A stretch of DNA of 16,695 nt. Origin: Acidothermales bacterium. GTDB taxonomy: Bacteria > Actinomycetota > Actinomycetes > Streptosporangiales > WHST01. The stretch is taken from NCBI GenBank assembly GCA_017354575.1, contig JAFMQP010000031.1:1-16695 (forward strand), in the 5' to 3' direction. The notes under the pieces were generated by a model. It worked only from the letters and a program-made list of their open reading frames with translations. It ran no database searches and had not been told where the DNA came from. Below, one piece after another: positions 7,020 through 14,991 of the stretch (the stretch's first letter is position 1; each line of letters begins with the position of its first letter). The position numbers and the translations under genes were made by a program.

Positions 7020-8019
7020 AGGGGATGCGTGCCACCTGGCCCGCGTAGGTGAGGCCGGCGCCGAAGCCGACGAACAGCGCGAGCCCACCGCTTTCGACCT
7101 CGCCACGCTCGAGCAGCGCCGAGAGCGCGAGCGGGATGGACGCCGACGAGGTGTTGCCCTGGCGTTCGATGTCCTTGGCCACCACGACCGACTCCGGCAG
7201 CCGGACGCCGCGCGCGAGCACGTCGATGATGCGTGTGTTGGCCTGGTGCGGGACGAACGCGGACAGCTCCTCGGGCCGCACGTCGGCGAGCTCGAGCGCC
7301 CGCTTGGCGACGTGGACCATCTCGTAGCTGGCCCAGCGGAACACCTTGGGGCCCTGCATCCGCAACGCGGTGGGCGGCAGCGCCTTGCCCTCCAGCGCGG
7401 CGTGGAAGACCTCCATGTAGGTGGGCTCCTGCTGCACCGTCTCGATGCGCGCGCCGTCGCTGCCCCACGCCACCGGGCCGATGCCGGGCTCGTCCGCGGG
7501 CCCGACGAGCGCCGCCGCGGCGCCGTCGCCCCACAGCATCGCCATCGACCGGTCGTACGGGTCGATGATCTCGCGGAACCGTTCCGAGCCGATCGTGAGC
7601 ACGTACCGCGCGGTGCCGGCGCGGATCAGGTCGTTGGCCACGGCGAGCGAGTACGAGAAACCGGCGCAGGCGGCGTTGAGGTCCATCGCGCCCGCCTTGT
7701 TCGCGCCGAGCCGTTCCTGCACCTCGCTGCTCGCGCCGGGCGTCTGCATGTGGTGCGTGCAGTTCGCGACGATGACGACGTCCACGTCGGACGCGTCGAC
7801 GCCGGCGTTCGCGAGCGCCTTCTCCCCGGCGAGCGTGGCCATGTCGGCGACGGTCTCGGTGTCGGCCCAGCGGCGGGTGACGATGCCGGTGTGGCTGCGG
7901 ATCCACTCGTCGCTGGAGTCGATCTGCGGCGCGATCTCGTCGTTGGTGACGATGCGCGCGGGCCGGTACTCGCCGAGCGCGAGCATGCGGGCGCCGGGTA
8001 CGGGGGCCGGGTTCCTCAT
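7018..8019 (-). CDS. fabH: 3-oxoacyl-[acyl-carrier-protein] synthase III
   Basis: A 333-residue KAS III, the initiating condensing enzyme that joins an acyl-CoA primer to malonyl-ACP. The triad is visible: Cys118 in NAACAGFSYSL, His258 in VPHQANTRI and Asn289 in QGNTSSASIP. GDGAAAALVG (164-173) and the C-terminal GFGAGLTYAGQV are typical. Primer preference cannot be read reliably from sequence alone, although actinomycete FabH often uses branched primers. The start was placed at ATG 8019, which overlaps the fabD stop by four bases; the frame is open further upstream but would then overlap fabD extensively. Confidence 0.96.
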   Translation of the reverse strand: MRNPAPVPGARMLALGEYRPARIVTNDEIAPQIDSSDEWIRSHTGIVTRRWADTETVADMATLAGEKALANAGVDASDVDVVIVANCTHHMQTPGASSEVQERLGANKAGAMDLNAACAGFSYSLAVANDLIRAGTARYVLTIGSERFREIIDPYDRSMAMLWGDGAAAALVGPADEPGIGPVAWGSDGARIETVQQEPTYMEVFHAALEGKALPPTALRMQGPKVFRWASYEMVHVAKRALELADVRPEELSAFVPHQANTRIIDVLARGVRLPESVVVAKDIERQGNTSSASIPLALSALLERGEVESGGLALFVGFGAGLTYAGQVARIP

Positions 8020-9197
8020 GAGGACACCTCCGGGTGCAGGCGGACGAGCGGCTGGCCGGGGGAGACCGGGTCGCCGTCCTCGACGAGCCACTCGACGACG
8101 GTGCCGCCGTGGCGTGCGGTGACGGGGAGGTCGTCGCGCCGGGAGACGAGCGTGCCGATCGGGGTGCCCGCGGCCAGGGCGGCGCCGGGCTCGGCGTCGC
8201 CGCGGCGGAACGTGCCCGCCTGCGGCGCGATGACCAGCCGCCAGGTGGGGTTGTTCTCCAGCGGGCTCGCCTCGCCGTGCTCCTGTACCAGCCGCTTGGC
8301 GGCCTCCAGGTCGGCGGGCGTCCTGAGCGCGAGCGTCTCCACCTTCGGCAGGGCCCGCCGGATCATCCCGGTGAGCGTGCCCGCGGGCGGCATCTCGATG
8401 ACCGCGGTGACGCCGAGGTCCTTCATGGTGTCCATGACGAGGTCCCACCGCACCGGCTGCGCGACCTGCTCGACGAGCCGGCCGATCAGCTCGGTGCCGC
8501 TGTGCACGACGCCGCCGTCCAGGTCGGACAGCACGCGGGTGCGCGGGTCCTTCGTCGTGATGGCGGCGGCGTACCGCTGCAGCCCGTCGACGGCGGTTGC
8601 CATGTACGCGGTGTGGAACGCTCCTGCGACCTGCAGCGGGCGCAGCCGCGCGCCCTCCGGCGGGTCGGACTTCAGCTTGTCCAGCGCGGCGACGCTGCCG
8701 GCGGCGACGACCTGGCCGGCGCCGTTGACGTTCGCCGGCGTCAGGCCGTACTCGTCGAGCTTCGCGAGCACCGTGTCCTTGTCGCCGCCGAGGACCGCGA
8801 CCATGCTCGTGGGTTCGCGGCGGGCGGCGTCGGCCATCGCGCGGCCGCGCTCGCGGACGAACACCATCGCCTGCTCGGCCGAGATGACGCCCGCGCCCGC
8901 GGCGGCCGCGATCTCACCGACGCTGTGGCCCGCGACGGCGCCGATCCGGCGGAACGCGTCGACCGGGTGGGGGAACAGGGTGACCGCGGACACGAGCGCG
9001 GACGCCACGAGCAGCGGCTGGGTGACCGCGGTGTCGCGGATCTCGTCGGCGCCGGCCTCGGTGCCGTAGTGCACGAGGTCGAGGTCGGCGCAGGCGCCGA
9101 GCCACTCGAGCCGCTCGCGGAACCCCTCGATCTCGAGCCACGGGGTCAGGAACCCAGGACTCTGGGCACCCTGGCCGGGCGCTACGAGAATGAGCAT
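8016..9197 (-). CDS. fabD: Malonyl-CoA:ACP transacylase fused to a BCCP-like domain lacking the biotin lysine
   Basis: A 393-residue protein, while FabD is usually about 310. Residues 1-310 are a complete malonyl transferase: PGQGAQ (7-12), nucleophile Ser92 in GHSVGE, Arg117, NVNGAGQ (156-162) and His195 in AGAFHTAYM. It moves malonyl from CoA to AcpP. Residues about 318-390 are extra and resemble the BCCP/AccB biotinyl domain: APQAGTFRR (324-332) mirrors the SPMVGTFYR opening of E. coli AccB, and HGGTVVEWLVEDGDPVSPGQPL (363-384) mirrors its closing strands. Aligned without gaps to AccB from memory, the biotin-bearing AMKM becomes SRRD, so Arg354 replaces lysine. The domain should not be biotinylated. 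It is encoded in one continuous frame, and the stop overlaps fabH. A lipoyl-like barrel is the alternative reading. Confidence 0.93.
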   Translation of the reverse strand: MLILVAPGQGAQSPGFLTPWLEIEGFRERLEWLGACADLDLVHYGTEAGADEIRDTAVTQPLLVASALVSAVTLFPHPVDAFRRIGAVAGHSVGEIAAAAGAGVISAEQAMVFVRERGRAMADAARREPTSMVAVLGGDKDTVLAKLDEYGLTPANVNGAGQVVAAGSVAALDKLKSDPPEGARLRPLQVAGAFHTAYMATAVDGLQRYAAAITTKDPRTRVLSDLDGGVVHSGTELIGRLVEQVAQPVRWDLVMDTMKDLGVTAVIEMPPAGTLTGMIRRALPKVETLALRTPADLEAAKRLVQEHGEASPLENNPTWRLVIAPQAGTFRRGDAEPGAALAAGTPIGTLVSRRDDLPVTARHGGTVVEWLVEDGDPVSPGQPLVRLHPEVSS

Positions 9198-9250
9198 TGC
9201 TCCACCATGCCTGGCCCGGCGGGCCGGTGCGGCTACCGCCGCGCACGAAC

Positions 9251-9285
9251 TTGGATGTCCAACAATTGTAGGGTCTCTACAATTG
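9251..9285. promoter_or_regulatory. Composite inverted-repeat operator upstream of fabD, candidate FasR site
   Basis: Two dyads lie side by side. The larger has perfect 9-bp arms, CAATTGTAG (9263-9271) and CTACAATTG (9277-9285), around GGTCT. Directly next to it is TTGGA/TCCAA with a 2-bp centre (9251-9262). The site overlaps the fasR stop codon and lies 54-88 bases upstream of the fabD start. It is strikingly AT-rich for this DNA and has no U-tract, so it looks like a protein-binding site rather than a terminator. FasR is known in Streptomyces as a PucR-type activator of fabD-fabH-acp-fabF; assigning this dyad to it is inference. Confidence 0.7.
9265..9270 (-). promoter_or_regulatory. Candidate -10 box (TACAAT) for the fabD operon
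   Basis: On the minus strand TACAAT matches TATAAT at five of six positions and lies inside the 9-bp dyad arm. The start of transcription would be near 9258, leaving a leader of about 60 bases before fabD. No good -35 is seen 16-18 bases upstream, which would suit a promoter that needs an activator. The same hexamer occurs on the plus strand at 9278-9283 by symmetry of the dyad. Confidence 0.4.
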
Positions 9286-10434
9286 CGTCACGTTCCCCAG
9301 CCTGCCCAGCGCAACCGCGAGACGTAACGCGAAGGCGCCGCGTGCCGAGGTCGGGGCGTACCCCGTGAGCTCCGTAACCCGGCGCAGGCGATAACGCACG
9401 GTGTTGGGGTGAACGTACAACGCGCGCGCGCACGCCTCCAGCGAGCTGCCGTGGTCGAGGTACGCGGCCACTGTCTCCAGCAGCACGCCGCTTCCCGCGA
9501 GGGGCTCGTACACCTCGGTGACGAGTCGGTCCCGCGCGTCGGTGTCGCCGTCGACCGCACGTTCGGGGAGCAGCTCGGCCGACAGCACCGGGCGGGGCGC
9601 GTCCGGCCAGGCGGCGGCGGCTCGTTCGCCCGCGAACGCCTCCCGGGCGGACCGCTCGGCGGACCGGAGGTCAGCCACGACGGGCCCGACGACCACCGGT
9701 CCCTTGCCGAACTCGTCGACCAGCGACGTGGCGACCTTCCTTGCGTCCTCGACGCCGCCGACCACGATCGCGAGGTGGTCGCTCTGCACGCCGGCGAGCA
9801 CCTCCAGCCTGCTGTGCCTGGCGCGGCGGCGTACGTTCGCGACGGCGGTCTCGGGCTCCCCGTCCGGGCGGCTGCCGACGATCACGACGACCTCGCTGGT
9901 GGTCGGCCAGCCGAGGGCGGACGCGCGGGAGCCGATCGACTCGTCCGCCTCCCCGCGCAGCAGCGCGTCGACGACGAGTGCCTCGAGCCGCGCGTCCCAG
10001 GCGCCGCGCGCCTCGGCGGCCTGCGCGTAGACCTGGGCGGACGCGAACGCGATCTCGCGTGCGTAGACGAGCAGCGCCTCGCGCAGCCCGGCCTCGTCGC
10101 CAGGCGCGGCGAGCCGGTCGACCGCCGACTCGACCAGCTCGATGGTGGCGCGGACGAGCTGGACGGTCTGCTGCAGGGTGACCTTGCGGGCCAGCTCGCG
10201 CGGCGCCGTGCCGAACACCTCGCCGATGACCCGCGGCTCGCGCTCGGGCTCGTGCAGCCACTCGATGAACGAGACGATGCCGGCCTGCGCGACCAGGCCC
10301 ACCCAGGACCGGTCCTCGGCGGACATGGCGGCGAACCAGGGGAGGTTCTCCTCCATCCGCCCGACGGCCGACGTGGCCAGCTCACCGCTCGCCCGGCGTA
10401 GCCGGCCGATGGTGTCGGCCCGTCGCTTGTCCAC
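9277..10434 (-). CDS. fasR: PucR/CdaR-type transcriptional activator of fatty acid synthesis (FasR)
   Basis: A 385-residue regulator. An N-terminal helical region (about 20-120, including ENLPWFAAM and IVSFIEWLHEP) is followed by a middle GGDEF-like PucR region (about 150-270) and a C-terminal HTH of the PucR/HTH_30 type (about 315-375) with YLDHGSSLEACARALYVHPN and TVRYRLRRVTELTG. This is the architecture of S. coelicolor FasR and M. tuberculosis Rv2242, which occupy the same place next to fabD. It probably senses a lipid precursor and activates the fab operon. The GTG start at 10434 has no ribosome site but follows a -10-like TAGCCT by six bases, so the mRNA may be leaderless. A 79-base gap holding the candidate operator separates it from fabD. 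Confidence 0.9.
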   Translation of the reverse strand: MDKRRADTIGRLRRASGELATSAVGRMEENLPWFAAMSAEDRSWVGLVAQAGIVSFIEWLHEPEREPRVIGEVFGTAPRELARKVTLQQTVQLVRATIELVESAVDRLAAPGDEAGLREALLVYAREIAFASAQVYAQAAEARGAWDARLEALVVDALLRGEADESIGSRASALGWPTTSEVVVIVGSRPDGEPETAVANVRRRARHSRLEVLAGVQSDHLAIVVGGVEDARKVATSLVDEFGKGPVVVGPVVADLRSAERSAREAFAGERAAAAWPDAPRPVLSAELLPERAVDGDTDARDRLVTEVYEPLAGSGVLLETVAAYLDHGSSLEACARALYVHPNTVRYRLRRVTELTGYAPTSARGAFALRLAVALGRLGNVTQL

Positions 10435-10446
10435 AGGGGAAGGCTA
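10435..10446 (-). promoter_or_regulatory. Candidate leaderless promoter of fasR
   Basis: On the minus strand TAGCCT (10441-10446) fits the actinobacterial TANNNT -10 pattern and is followed by six bases (10435-10440) and then the GTG start, placing +1 on the start codon. The sequence before the GTG is C-rich with no Shine-Dalgarno motif. Confidence 0.5.
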
Positions 10447-10464
10447 GCGTTCGCCGCCGGGCGG

Positions 10465-10477
10465 TAGCGTCTGCCGC
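10465..10477 (+). promoter_or_regulatory. Candidate leaderless promoter of the PHP-domain gene
   Basis: TAGCGT (10465-10470) fits TANNNT and is followed by seven bases and the GTG start at 10478, with no ribosome site between. A second TAGCGT lies 20 bp upstream at 10445-10450, overlapping the fasR -10 box on the other strand. Confidence 0.45.
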
Positions 10478-11500
10478 GTGAGTCCCGTCGAGGCGCTGGA
10501 CCGGATCGCCTACCTGCTCGAGCGGGCGGGCGAGCCGACGTACCGGGTGCGGGCGTTCCGTACCGCGTCGTCCGTCGTCGCCGCGATGGGCGAGGCGGAG
10601 CTGGCCGAACGGGTGCGCGCGGGCACGCTGCAGGAGCTCTCCGGGATCGGCAAGGCCACCGCGGCCGTGGTCACCCAGGCGTACGCGGGGGAGACCCCGG
10701 AGTACCTGAGCCGGCTGGAGGCGGCGGACGACCGCGACGTGCCGGCCGAGGCGGCGGCGCTGCGGGCGGCGTTGCGCGGGGACCTCCACTCGCACTCGGA
10801 GTGGTCAGACGGCGGCAGCCCGATCGACGTGATGGCCGCGACCGCGCGCGACATCGGCCACGAGTACCTCGTGCTCACCGACCACTCGCCACGGCTCACC
10901 GTCGCCCGCGGCCTCACCGCCGAGCGGCTGCGCCGGGAGCTCGACGTCGTCCGCGAGGTGAACGAACGGCTCGCGCCGTTCCGGTTGCTCACCGGCATCG
11001 AGGTCGACATCCTCGACGACGGCAGCCTCGACCAGGAGGAGGCGCTGCTCGCCGAGCTCGACGTCGTCGTGGCCAGCTGCCACTCGAAGCTCGCGATGCC
11101 GGCCCCGGACATGACCAAGCGGATGGTCACCGCCATCGCGAACCCGCACGTCGACGTGCTCGGTCACTGCACCGGCCGCCGGATCGTCGGCAGGCGGCGG
11201 CCCGAGTCGAGCTTCGACGCCGAGATCGTGTTCGAGGCGTGCCGGCGGTTCGGCGTCGCGGTGGAGATCAACTCCCGCCCCGACCGCCTCGACCCGCCGA
11301 GGCGACTGCTCCGGCTCGCGCTCGAGGGCGGGTGCGTGTTCTCGGTCGACTCCGACGCCCACGCGCCGGGTCAGCTCGACTGGCAGGTCAACGGCTGCGA
11401 GCGCGCCGCCGTCTGCGGCGTCCCGCCCGAACGCATCGTCAACACCCGAGGCGTCGACGACCTGCTCGCCTGGACACGCACCGGCGAGCTGCCGGCCTGA
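10478..11500 (+). CDS. Helix-hairpin-helix plus PHP-domain phosphoesterase
   Basis: A 340-residue cytosolic protein. Residues 1-75 are a PolX-like 8-kDa region with a helix-hairpin-helix motif (LQELSGIGKATAAVV, 51-65). Residues 99-335 are a PHP metal-dependent domain with its ligand motifs intact: DLHSHSEWSDG (102-112), TDHS (134-137), GIEVD (173-177), CHS (201-203), GHC (229-231) and DSDAH (291-295). It resembles bacterial family X DNA polymerases with the polymerase fingers and palm removed. PHP domains hydrolyse phosphoesters, as exonucleases, phosphatases or histidinol-phosphatase-like enzymes. The HhH suggests DNA binding and a possible role in repair; the substrate is unknown. It is divergent from fasR across 43 bp. 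Confidence 0.88.
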   Translation: MSPVEALDRIAYLLERAGEPTYRVRAFRTASSVVAAMGEAELAERVRAGTLQELSGIGKATAAVVTQAYAGETPEYLSRLEAADDRDVPAEAAALRAALRGDLHSHSEWSDGGSPIDVMAATARDIGHEYLVLTDHSPRLTVARGLTAERLRRELDVVREVNERLAPFRLLTGIEVDILDDGSLDQEEALLAELDVVVASCHSKLAMPAPDMTKRMVTAIANPHVDVLGHCTGRRIVGRRRPESSFDAEIVFEACRRFGVAVEINSRPDRLDPPRRLLRLALEGGCVFSVDSDAHAPGQLDWQVNGCERAAVCGVPPERIVNTRGVDDLLAWTRTGELPA

Positions 11501-11528
11501 CCCAAGCCCCTTGTTTCTTCGGCCGCCG

Positions 11529-11542
11529 TCCCGCTTCCGGGA
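11529..11542 (+). terminator. Weak terminator candidate between convergent genes
   Basis: TCCCG and CGGGA form a 5-bp stem around the loop CTTC, 28 bases after the PHP gene stop. A longer, imperfect pairing of CCGGGA..GACAC (11537-11548) with GTGTCCCGG (11574-11582) is an alternative fold. No U-tract follows. The place between two convergent genes is the main reason to list it. Confidence 0.3.
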
Positions 11543-11596
11543 GGACACGTGCCTCACCCGCAGACCGCGTCCGGTGTCCCGGAGAAGGTGCGGCGG

Positions 11597-12034
11597 TCAG
11601 AAGTAGGGCGTGATGATGCCGATGTCGCCGGTGTCGAGCCGTGGCGCGGGGAAGGCGGTGCGCCACGGCTTGAGCAGAACCTTGTGCTCGCGGCGGGTGA
11701 GCGACGGGCGGGCGAACGCGCCGGCGACCGCGTCGCGCAGGGCCTTGAGGCCGGAGCCGGCGAGCTCCGGGCAGTCCGACTCGGCGACCGTGTCGCGGAA
11801 GGTGGTCGTGATGCTCTCGAAGGTACGCAGCACGTCGACGACCAGCGGGCACTCGGGGTCGAGCGCCCGGGCCCTCGCCTGGGCGGCCTCGGTCGTGTTG
11901 CTCCACGCCTCGCCGAGCAGCTGCAGGTCGTCGAGGTCGAGCAGCGGGATCTGCCCGACGATGCCGGTGATCTCCTCCAGGTTCGGATGGCTGACCAGTT
12001 CCGTGACCGGACGGCGGCGTGACTTCCAGAACAT
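11597..12034 (-). CDS. Conserved-looking protein of unknown function downstream of aceE
   Basis: A 145-residue protein I do not recognise. The start MFWKSRRRPVTEL (ATG 12034) was chosen because AGAGGG lies nine bases upstream; the frame is open further up to 12154, but that would overlap aceE. It has a basic N-terminal patch, then a mostly helical, acidic and leucine-rich body (EEITGIVGQIPLLDLDDLQLL; LVVDVLRTFESITTTF), then a basic REHKVLLKPWRTAFP segment and a C-terminal tail GDIGIITPYF. There is no signal peptide, membrane helix or metal motif; Cys residues are few and unpatterned. It follows aceE by 106 bases on the same strand and may be co-transcribed, but no function follows from that. 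Confidence 0.7.
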   Translation of the reverse strand: MFWKSRRRPVTELVSHPNLEEITGIVGQIPLLDLDDLQLLGEAWSNTTEAAQARARALDPECPLVVDVLRTFESITTTFRDTVAESDCPELAGSGLKALRDAVAGAFARPSLTRREHKVLLKPWRTAFPAPRLDTGDIGIITPYF

Positions 12035-12140
12035 TGGCCAACCCTCTCGGCGGTGTCTTCGTGCGTCGTCGAGTGGGGCGACCATAGCTCGCGGCGCGCG
12101 CACGCACCACCCCGGGCACGATCCGTGCTGGCGGACCCCG

Positions 12141-14891
12141 TCAGGAGTCGCCACCCGTTTCGCCCGGGTTCGCGGCCTCCACGTCGTGGAGCCGGTAGCC
12201 GTCGATGGCCTGCTGCAGCGCCTCGTGCTTCACGTGACCCTGCTTCACGAGCTGGGTGAGCACGCCGACCACGATCGACTCCGCGTCGACGTGGAAGAAG
12301 CGGCGCGCGGCACCCCGCGTGTCCGAGAAGCCGAAACCGTCCGTGCCGAGCGAGAGCCAGTCCGCTGGCACCCACTGGGCGATCTGGTCGGGCACCGCCC
12401 GCATGAAGTCGGTGACCGCGACGACCGGGCCGGTCGTGCCCTCCAGCGTCCGGGTGACGTACGGCACGCGCTGCTCGTCGTCCGGGTGCAGGTAGTTCCA
12501 CTCGTCACACGTGACCGCGTCGCGGCGCAGCTCGTTCCACGAGGTCGCCGACCACACGTCCGCCGCGACGCCCCACTGCTCGGCGAGCAGCTGCTGCGCC
12601 TCCACGGCCCACGGCATCGCGACGCCGGACGCGAGGATCTGCGCCCGCGGGCGGTCCGACCCGTCGTCGGTCGCCGGCTTGAACAGGTAGAGGCCGTTGA
12701 GCAGGCCCTCGACGTCGAGGCCGGCCGGTTCCTCCGGGTGCACGATCGGCTCGTTGTAGACGGTCAGGTAGTAGTAGACGTTCTCGCCCTGCGGGTGCTC
12801 CGGGCTGGAGCCGTACATCCGCCGCAGGCCGTCCTGCACGATGTAGGAGATCTCGTACGCCCACGCCGGGTCGTAGTGGACGCACGCCGGGTTGGTCGAC
12901 GCGAGCAGCGGCGAGTGGCCGTCGGCGTGCTGCAGCCCCTCACCGGTCAGCGTGGTGCGCCCGGCCGTGGCGCCGAGCAGGAAGCCCCGGGCCATCGAGT
13001 CGCCGGCCGCCCACATCTGGTCGCCGCTGCGCTGGAAGCCGAACATCGAGTAGAAGATGTAGATCGGCACCATCGGCGTGCCGTGCGTCGCGTACGACGT
13101 GCCGGCCGCGATGAACGAGCCCATCGCGCCCGTCTCGGTGATGCCCTCGTGCAGCAGCTGGCCCTGCTGCGACTCGCGGTACGAGAGCAGCATGTTGCGG
13201 TCGGCCGGCTCGTACTGCTGACCGTGCGGCGCGTAGATCTTCTGCGACGGGAACAGCGAGTCCATGCCGAACGTGCGGAACTCGTCCGGCGCGATCGGCA
13301 CGAACCGCTTGCCGAGGTCGTCTGTCTTGATCAGGTCGCGCAGCAGCCGGACGAACGCCATCGTGGTGGCGACCTTCTGCTTGCCCGAGCCCTTCTTGAG
13401 GCCCCCGTACACGTCGTCGCCCGGCAGCTTGACCGGCGTGGAACGGTTGACCCGCTCCGGCAGGAACCCGTCCAGTTGGCGGCGGCGCTCCATCATGTAC
13501 TGGATCTCGTCGTCGTTCTCGCCCGGGTGGTAGTACGGCGGCAGGTCCGCCTCGAGCGCCTGGTCGGAGATCGGCAGGTAGAGCCGGTCGCGGAACTCCT
13601 TGAGGTCGTCCTTGGTGAGCTTCTTCATCTGGTGCGTGGCCATCCGGCCCTCGAAGCTCTCCAGCGTCCAGCCCTTGATGGTCTGGGCGAGGATGACGGT
13701 CGGCTGGCCGACGTGCGTCCTGGCCGACTCGAACGCCGCGTACACCTTCCGGTAGTCGTGCCCGCCGCGGGACAGCCGCTGCAGGTCCTCGTCGGACAGG
13801 TCGGCGACCATCTTGCGCAGCCGCGCGTCGTCGCCGAAGAACGTCTCGCGGATGTACGACCCGTCGCTGATCACGTACGTCTGGAACTGGCCGTCCGGCG
13901 TGGTGTTCATCTTGTTGACGAGCACGCCGTCGACGTCGCGGGCGAGCAGCGGGTCCCAGTCGCGGCCCCAGATCACCTTGATGACGTTCCAGCCCGCGCC
14001 GCGGTAGAGCGACTCGAGCTCCTGGATGATCTTGCCGTTGCCGCGTACCGGCCCGTCCAGCCGCTGCAGGTTGCAGTTGACGATGAAGGTGAGGTTGTCG
14101 AGCTCCTCGCGCGCGGCGAGCGACAGCGCGCCGAGCGACTCCGGCTCGTCCATCTCGCCGTCGCCCACGAACGCCCACACGTGCGAGTCGCCGGTGTCCT
14201 TGATGCCGCGGTTCTGCAGGTACCGGTTGAACCGGGCCTGGTAGATCGCGTTCATCGGGCCGAGACCCATGGAGACCGTCGGGAACTCCCAGAATTCCGG
14301 CATCAGCCGCGGGTGCGGGTACGACGGCAGCCCGCCGCCCGGCGTGGACTTCTCCTGCCGGAAGCCGTCGAGCTGGTGCTCGGACAGCCGGCCCTCCAGG
14401 TACGCGCGCGCGTAGATGCCGGGGGAGGCGTGGCCCTGGATGTAGACGTGGTCGCCGGAGCCGTGCCGCTTGCCGCGGAAGAAGTGGTTGAAGCCGACCT
14501 CGTACAGGCTCGCCGCGGACGCGTACGTGGCGATGTGGCCGCCGACGCCGATCTCCGGCCGGTTGGCGCGGCTCACCATGACGGCGGCGTTCCACCGGAT
14601 GTACGCACGGATCCGTCGCTCGATGTACTCGTCGCCGGGGAACCACGGTTCGCGCTCGGGCGGGATGGTGTTGATGTAGTCCGTGCTGCGCAGGGCCGGT
14701 ACGCCGACCTGGCGCTCCCTGGCCCGTTCGAGCAGCCGGAGCATGACGTACCTCGCCCGGGTCCTGCCCTCGGCATCGATCACGCTGTCGAGCGACTCGA
14801 GCCACTCGGCGGTCTCGTCCGGGTTGATGTCGGGCAGCTGGCTCGGCAGCCCGTCGCTGATGACGTGGAAGCGCTTCTGTGCGGCAGACAC
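12141..14891 (-). CDS. aceE: Pyruvate dehydrogenase E1 component, homodimeric type
   Basis: A 916-residue protein, the usual length for this family. It decarboxylates pyruvate with thiamine diphosphate and passes the acetyl unit to a lipoylated E2 encoded elsewhere. The ThDP-Mg motif is clear: GDGEMDEPE (243-251) to NCN (272-274), with [15 protein letters not shown] following. [12 protein letters not shown] (114-125) and [17 protein letters not shown] (153-169) are typical of AceE. The C-terminal third includes YVTRTLEG and [19 protein letters not shown]. The GTG start at 14891 has AAGGTGA about 10 bases upstream. The M. tuberculosis aceE lies beside the same regulator and fab operon, so synteny with acetyl-CoA use is conserved. 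Divergent from yjbQ. Confidence 0.97.
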   Translation of the reverse strand: MSAAQKRFHVISDGLPSQLPDINPDETAEWLESLDSVIDAEGRTRARYVMLRLLERARERQVGVPALRSTDYINTIPPEREPWFPGDEYIERRIRAYIRWNAAVMVSRANRPEIGVGGHIATYASAASLYEVGFNHFFRGKRHGSGDHVYIQGHASPGIYARAYLEGRLSEHQLDGFRQEKSTPGGGLPSYPHPRLMPEFWEFPTVSMGLGPMNAIYQARFNRYLQNRGIKDTGDSHVWAFVGDGEMDEPESLGALSLAAREELDNLTFIVNCNLQRLDGPVRGNGKIIQELESLYRGAGWNVIKVIWGRDWDPLLARDVDGVLVNKMNTTPDGQFQTYVISDGSYIRETFFGDDARLRKMVADLSDEDLQRLSRGGHDYRKVYAAFESARTHVGQPTVILAQTIKGWTLESFEGRMATHQMKKLTKDDLKEFRDRLYLPISDQALEADLPPYYHPGENDDEIQYMMERRRQLDGFLPERVNRSTPVKLPGDDVYGGLKKGSGKQKVATTMAFVRLLRDLIKTDDLGKRFVPIAPDEFRTFGMDSLFPSQKIYAPHGQQYEPADRNMLLSYRESQQGQLLHEGITETGAMGSFIAAGTSYATHGTPMVPIYIFYSMFGFQRSGDQMWAAGDSMARGFLLGATAGRTTLTGEGLQHADGHSPLLASTNPACVHYDPAWAYEISYIVQDGLRRMYGSSPEHPQGENVYYYLTVYNEPIVHPEEPAGLDVEGLLNGLYLFKPATDDGSDRPRAQILASGVAMPWAVEAQQLLAEQWGVAADVWSATSWNELRRDAVTCDEWNYLHPDDEQRVPYVTRTLEGTTGPVVAVTDFMRAVPDQIAQWVPADWLSLGTDGFGFSDTRGAARRFFHVDAESIVVGVLTQLVKQGHVKHEALQQAIDGYRLHDVEAANPGETGGDS

Positions 14892-14924
14892 GTTGATCGG
14901 TCACCTTCGTCTCGGCTTGTGGCC

Positions 14925-14991
14925 TTCCGCCCCGGATCGCTGGTGGGCGAGTCCGGTCCCGTCTCCCATCATCTGCCGGATCGGGGCGGAA
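14925..14991. repeat. Inverted repeat TTCCGCCCCG in the aceE-yjbQ divergent region
   Basis: TTCCGCCCCG at 14925-14934 and its reverse complement CGGGGCGGAA at 14982-14991 are separated by 47 bases, each next to a GATC-containing flank (GGATCG and CGGATC). The 157-base gap between the divergent starts contains both arms, so a shared operator for aceE and yjbQ is possible. TGTAAT at 14994-14999 just beyond the right arm is a -10 candidate toward yjbQ, without a recognisable -35. Confidence 0.5.
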
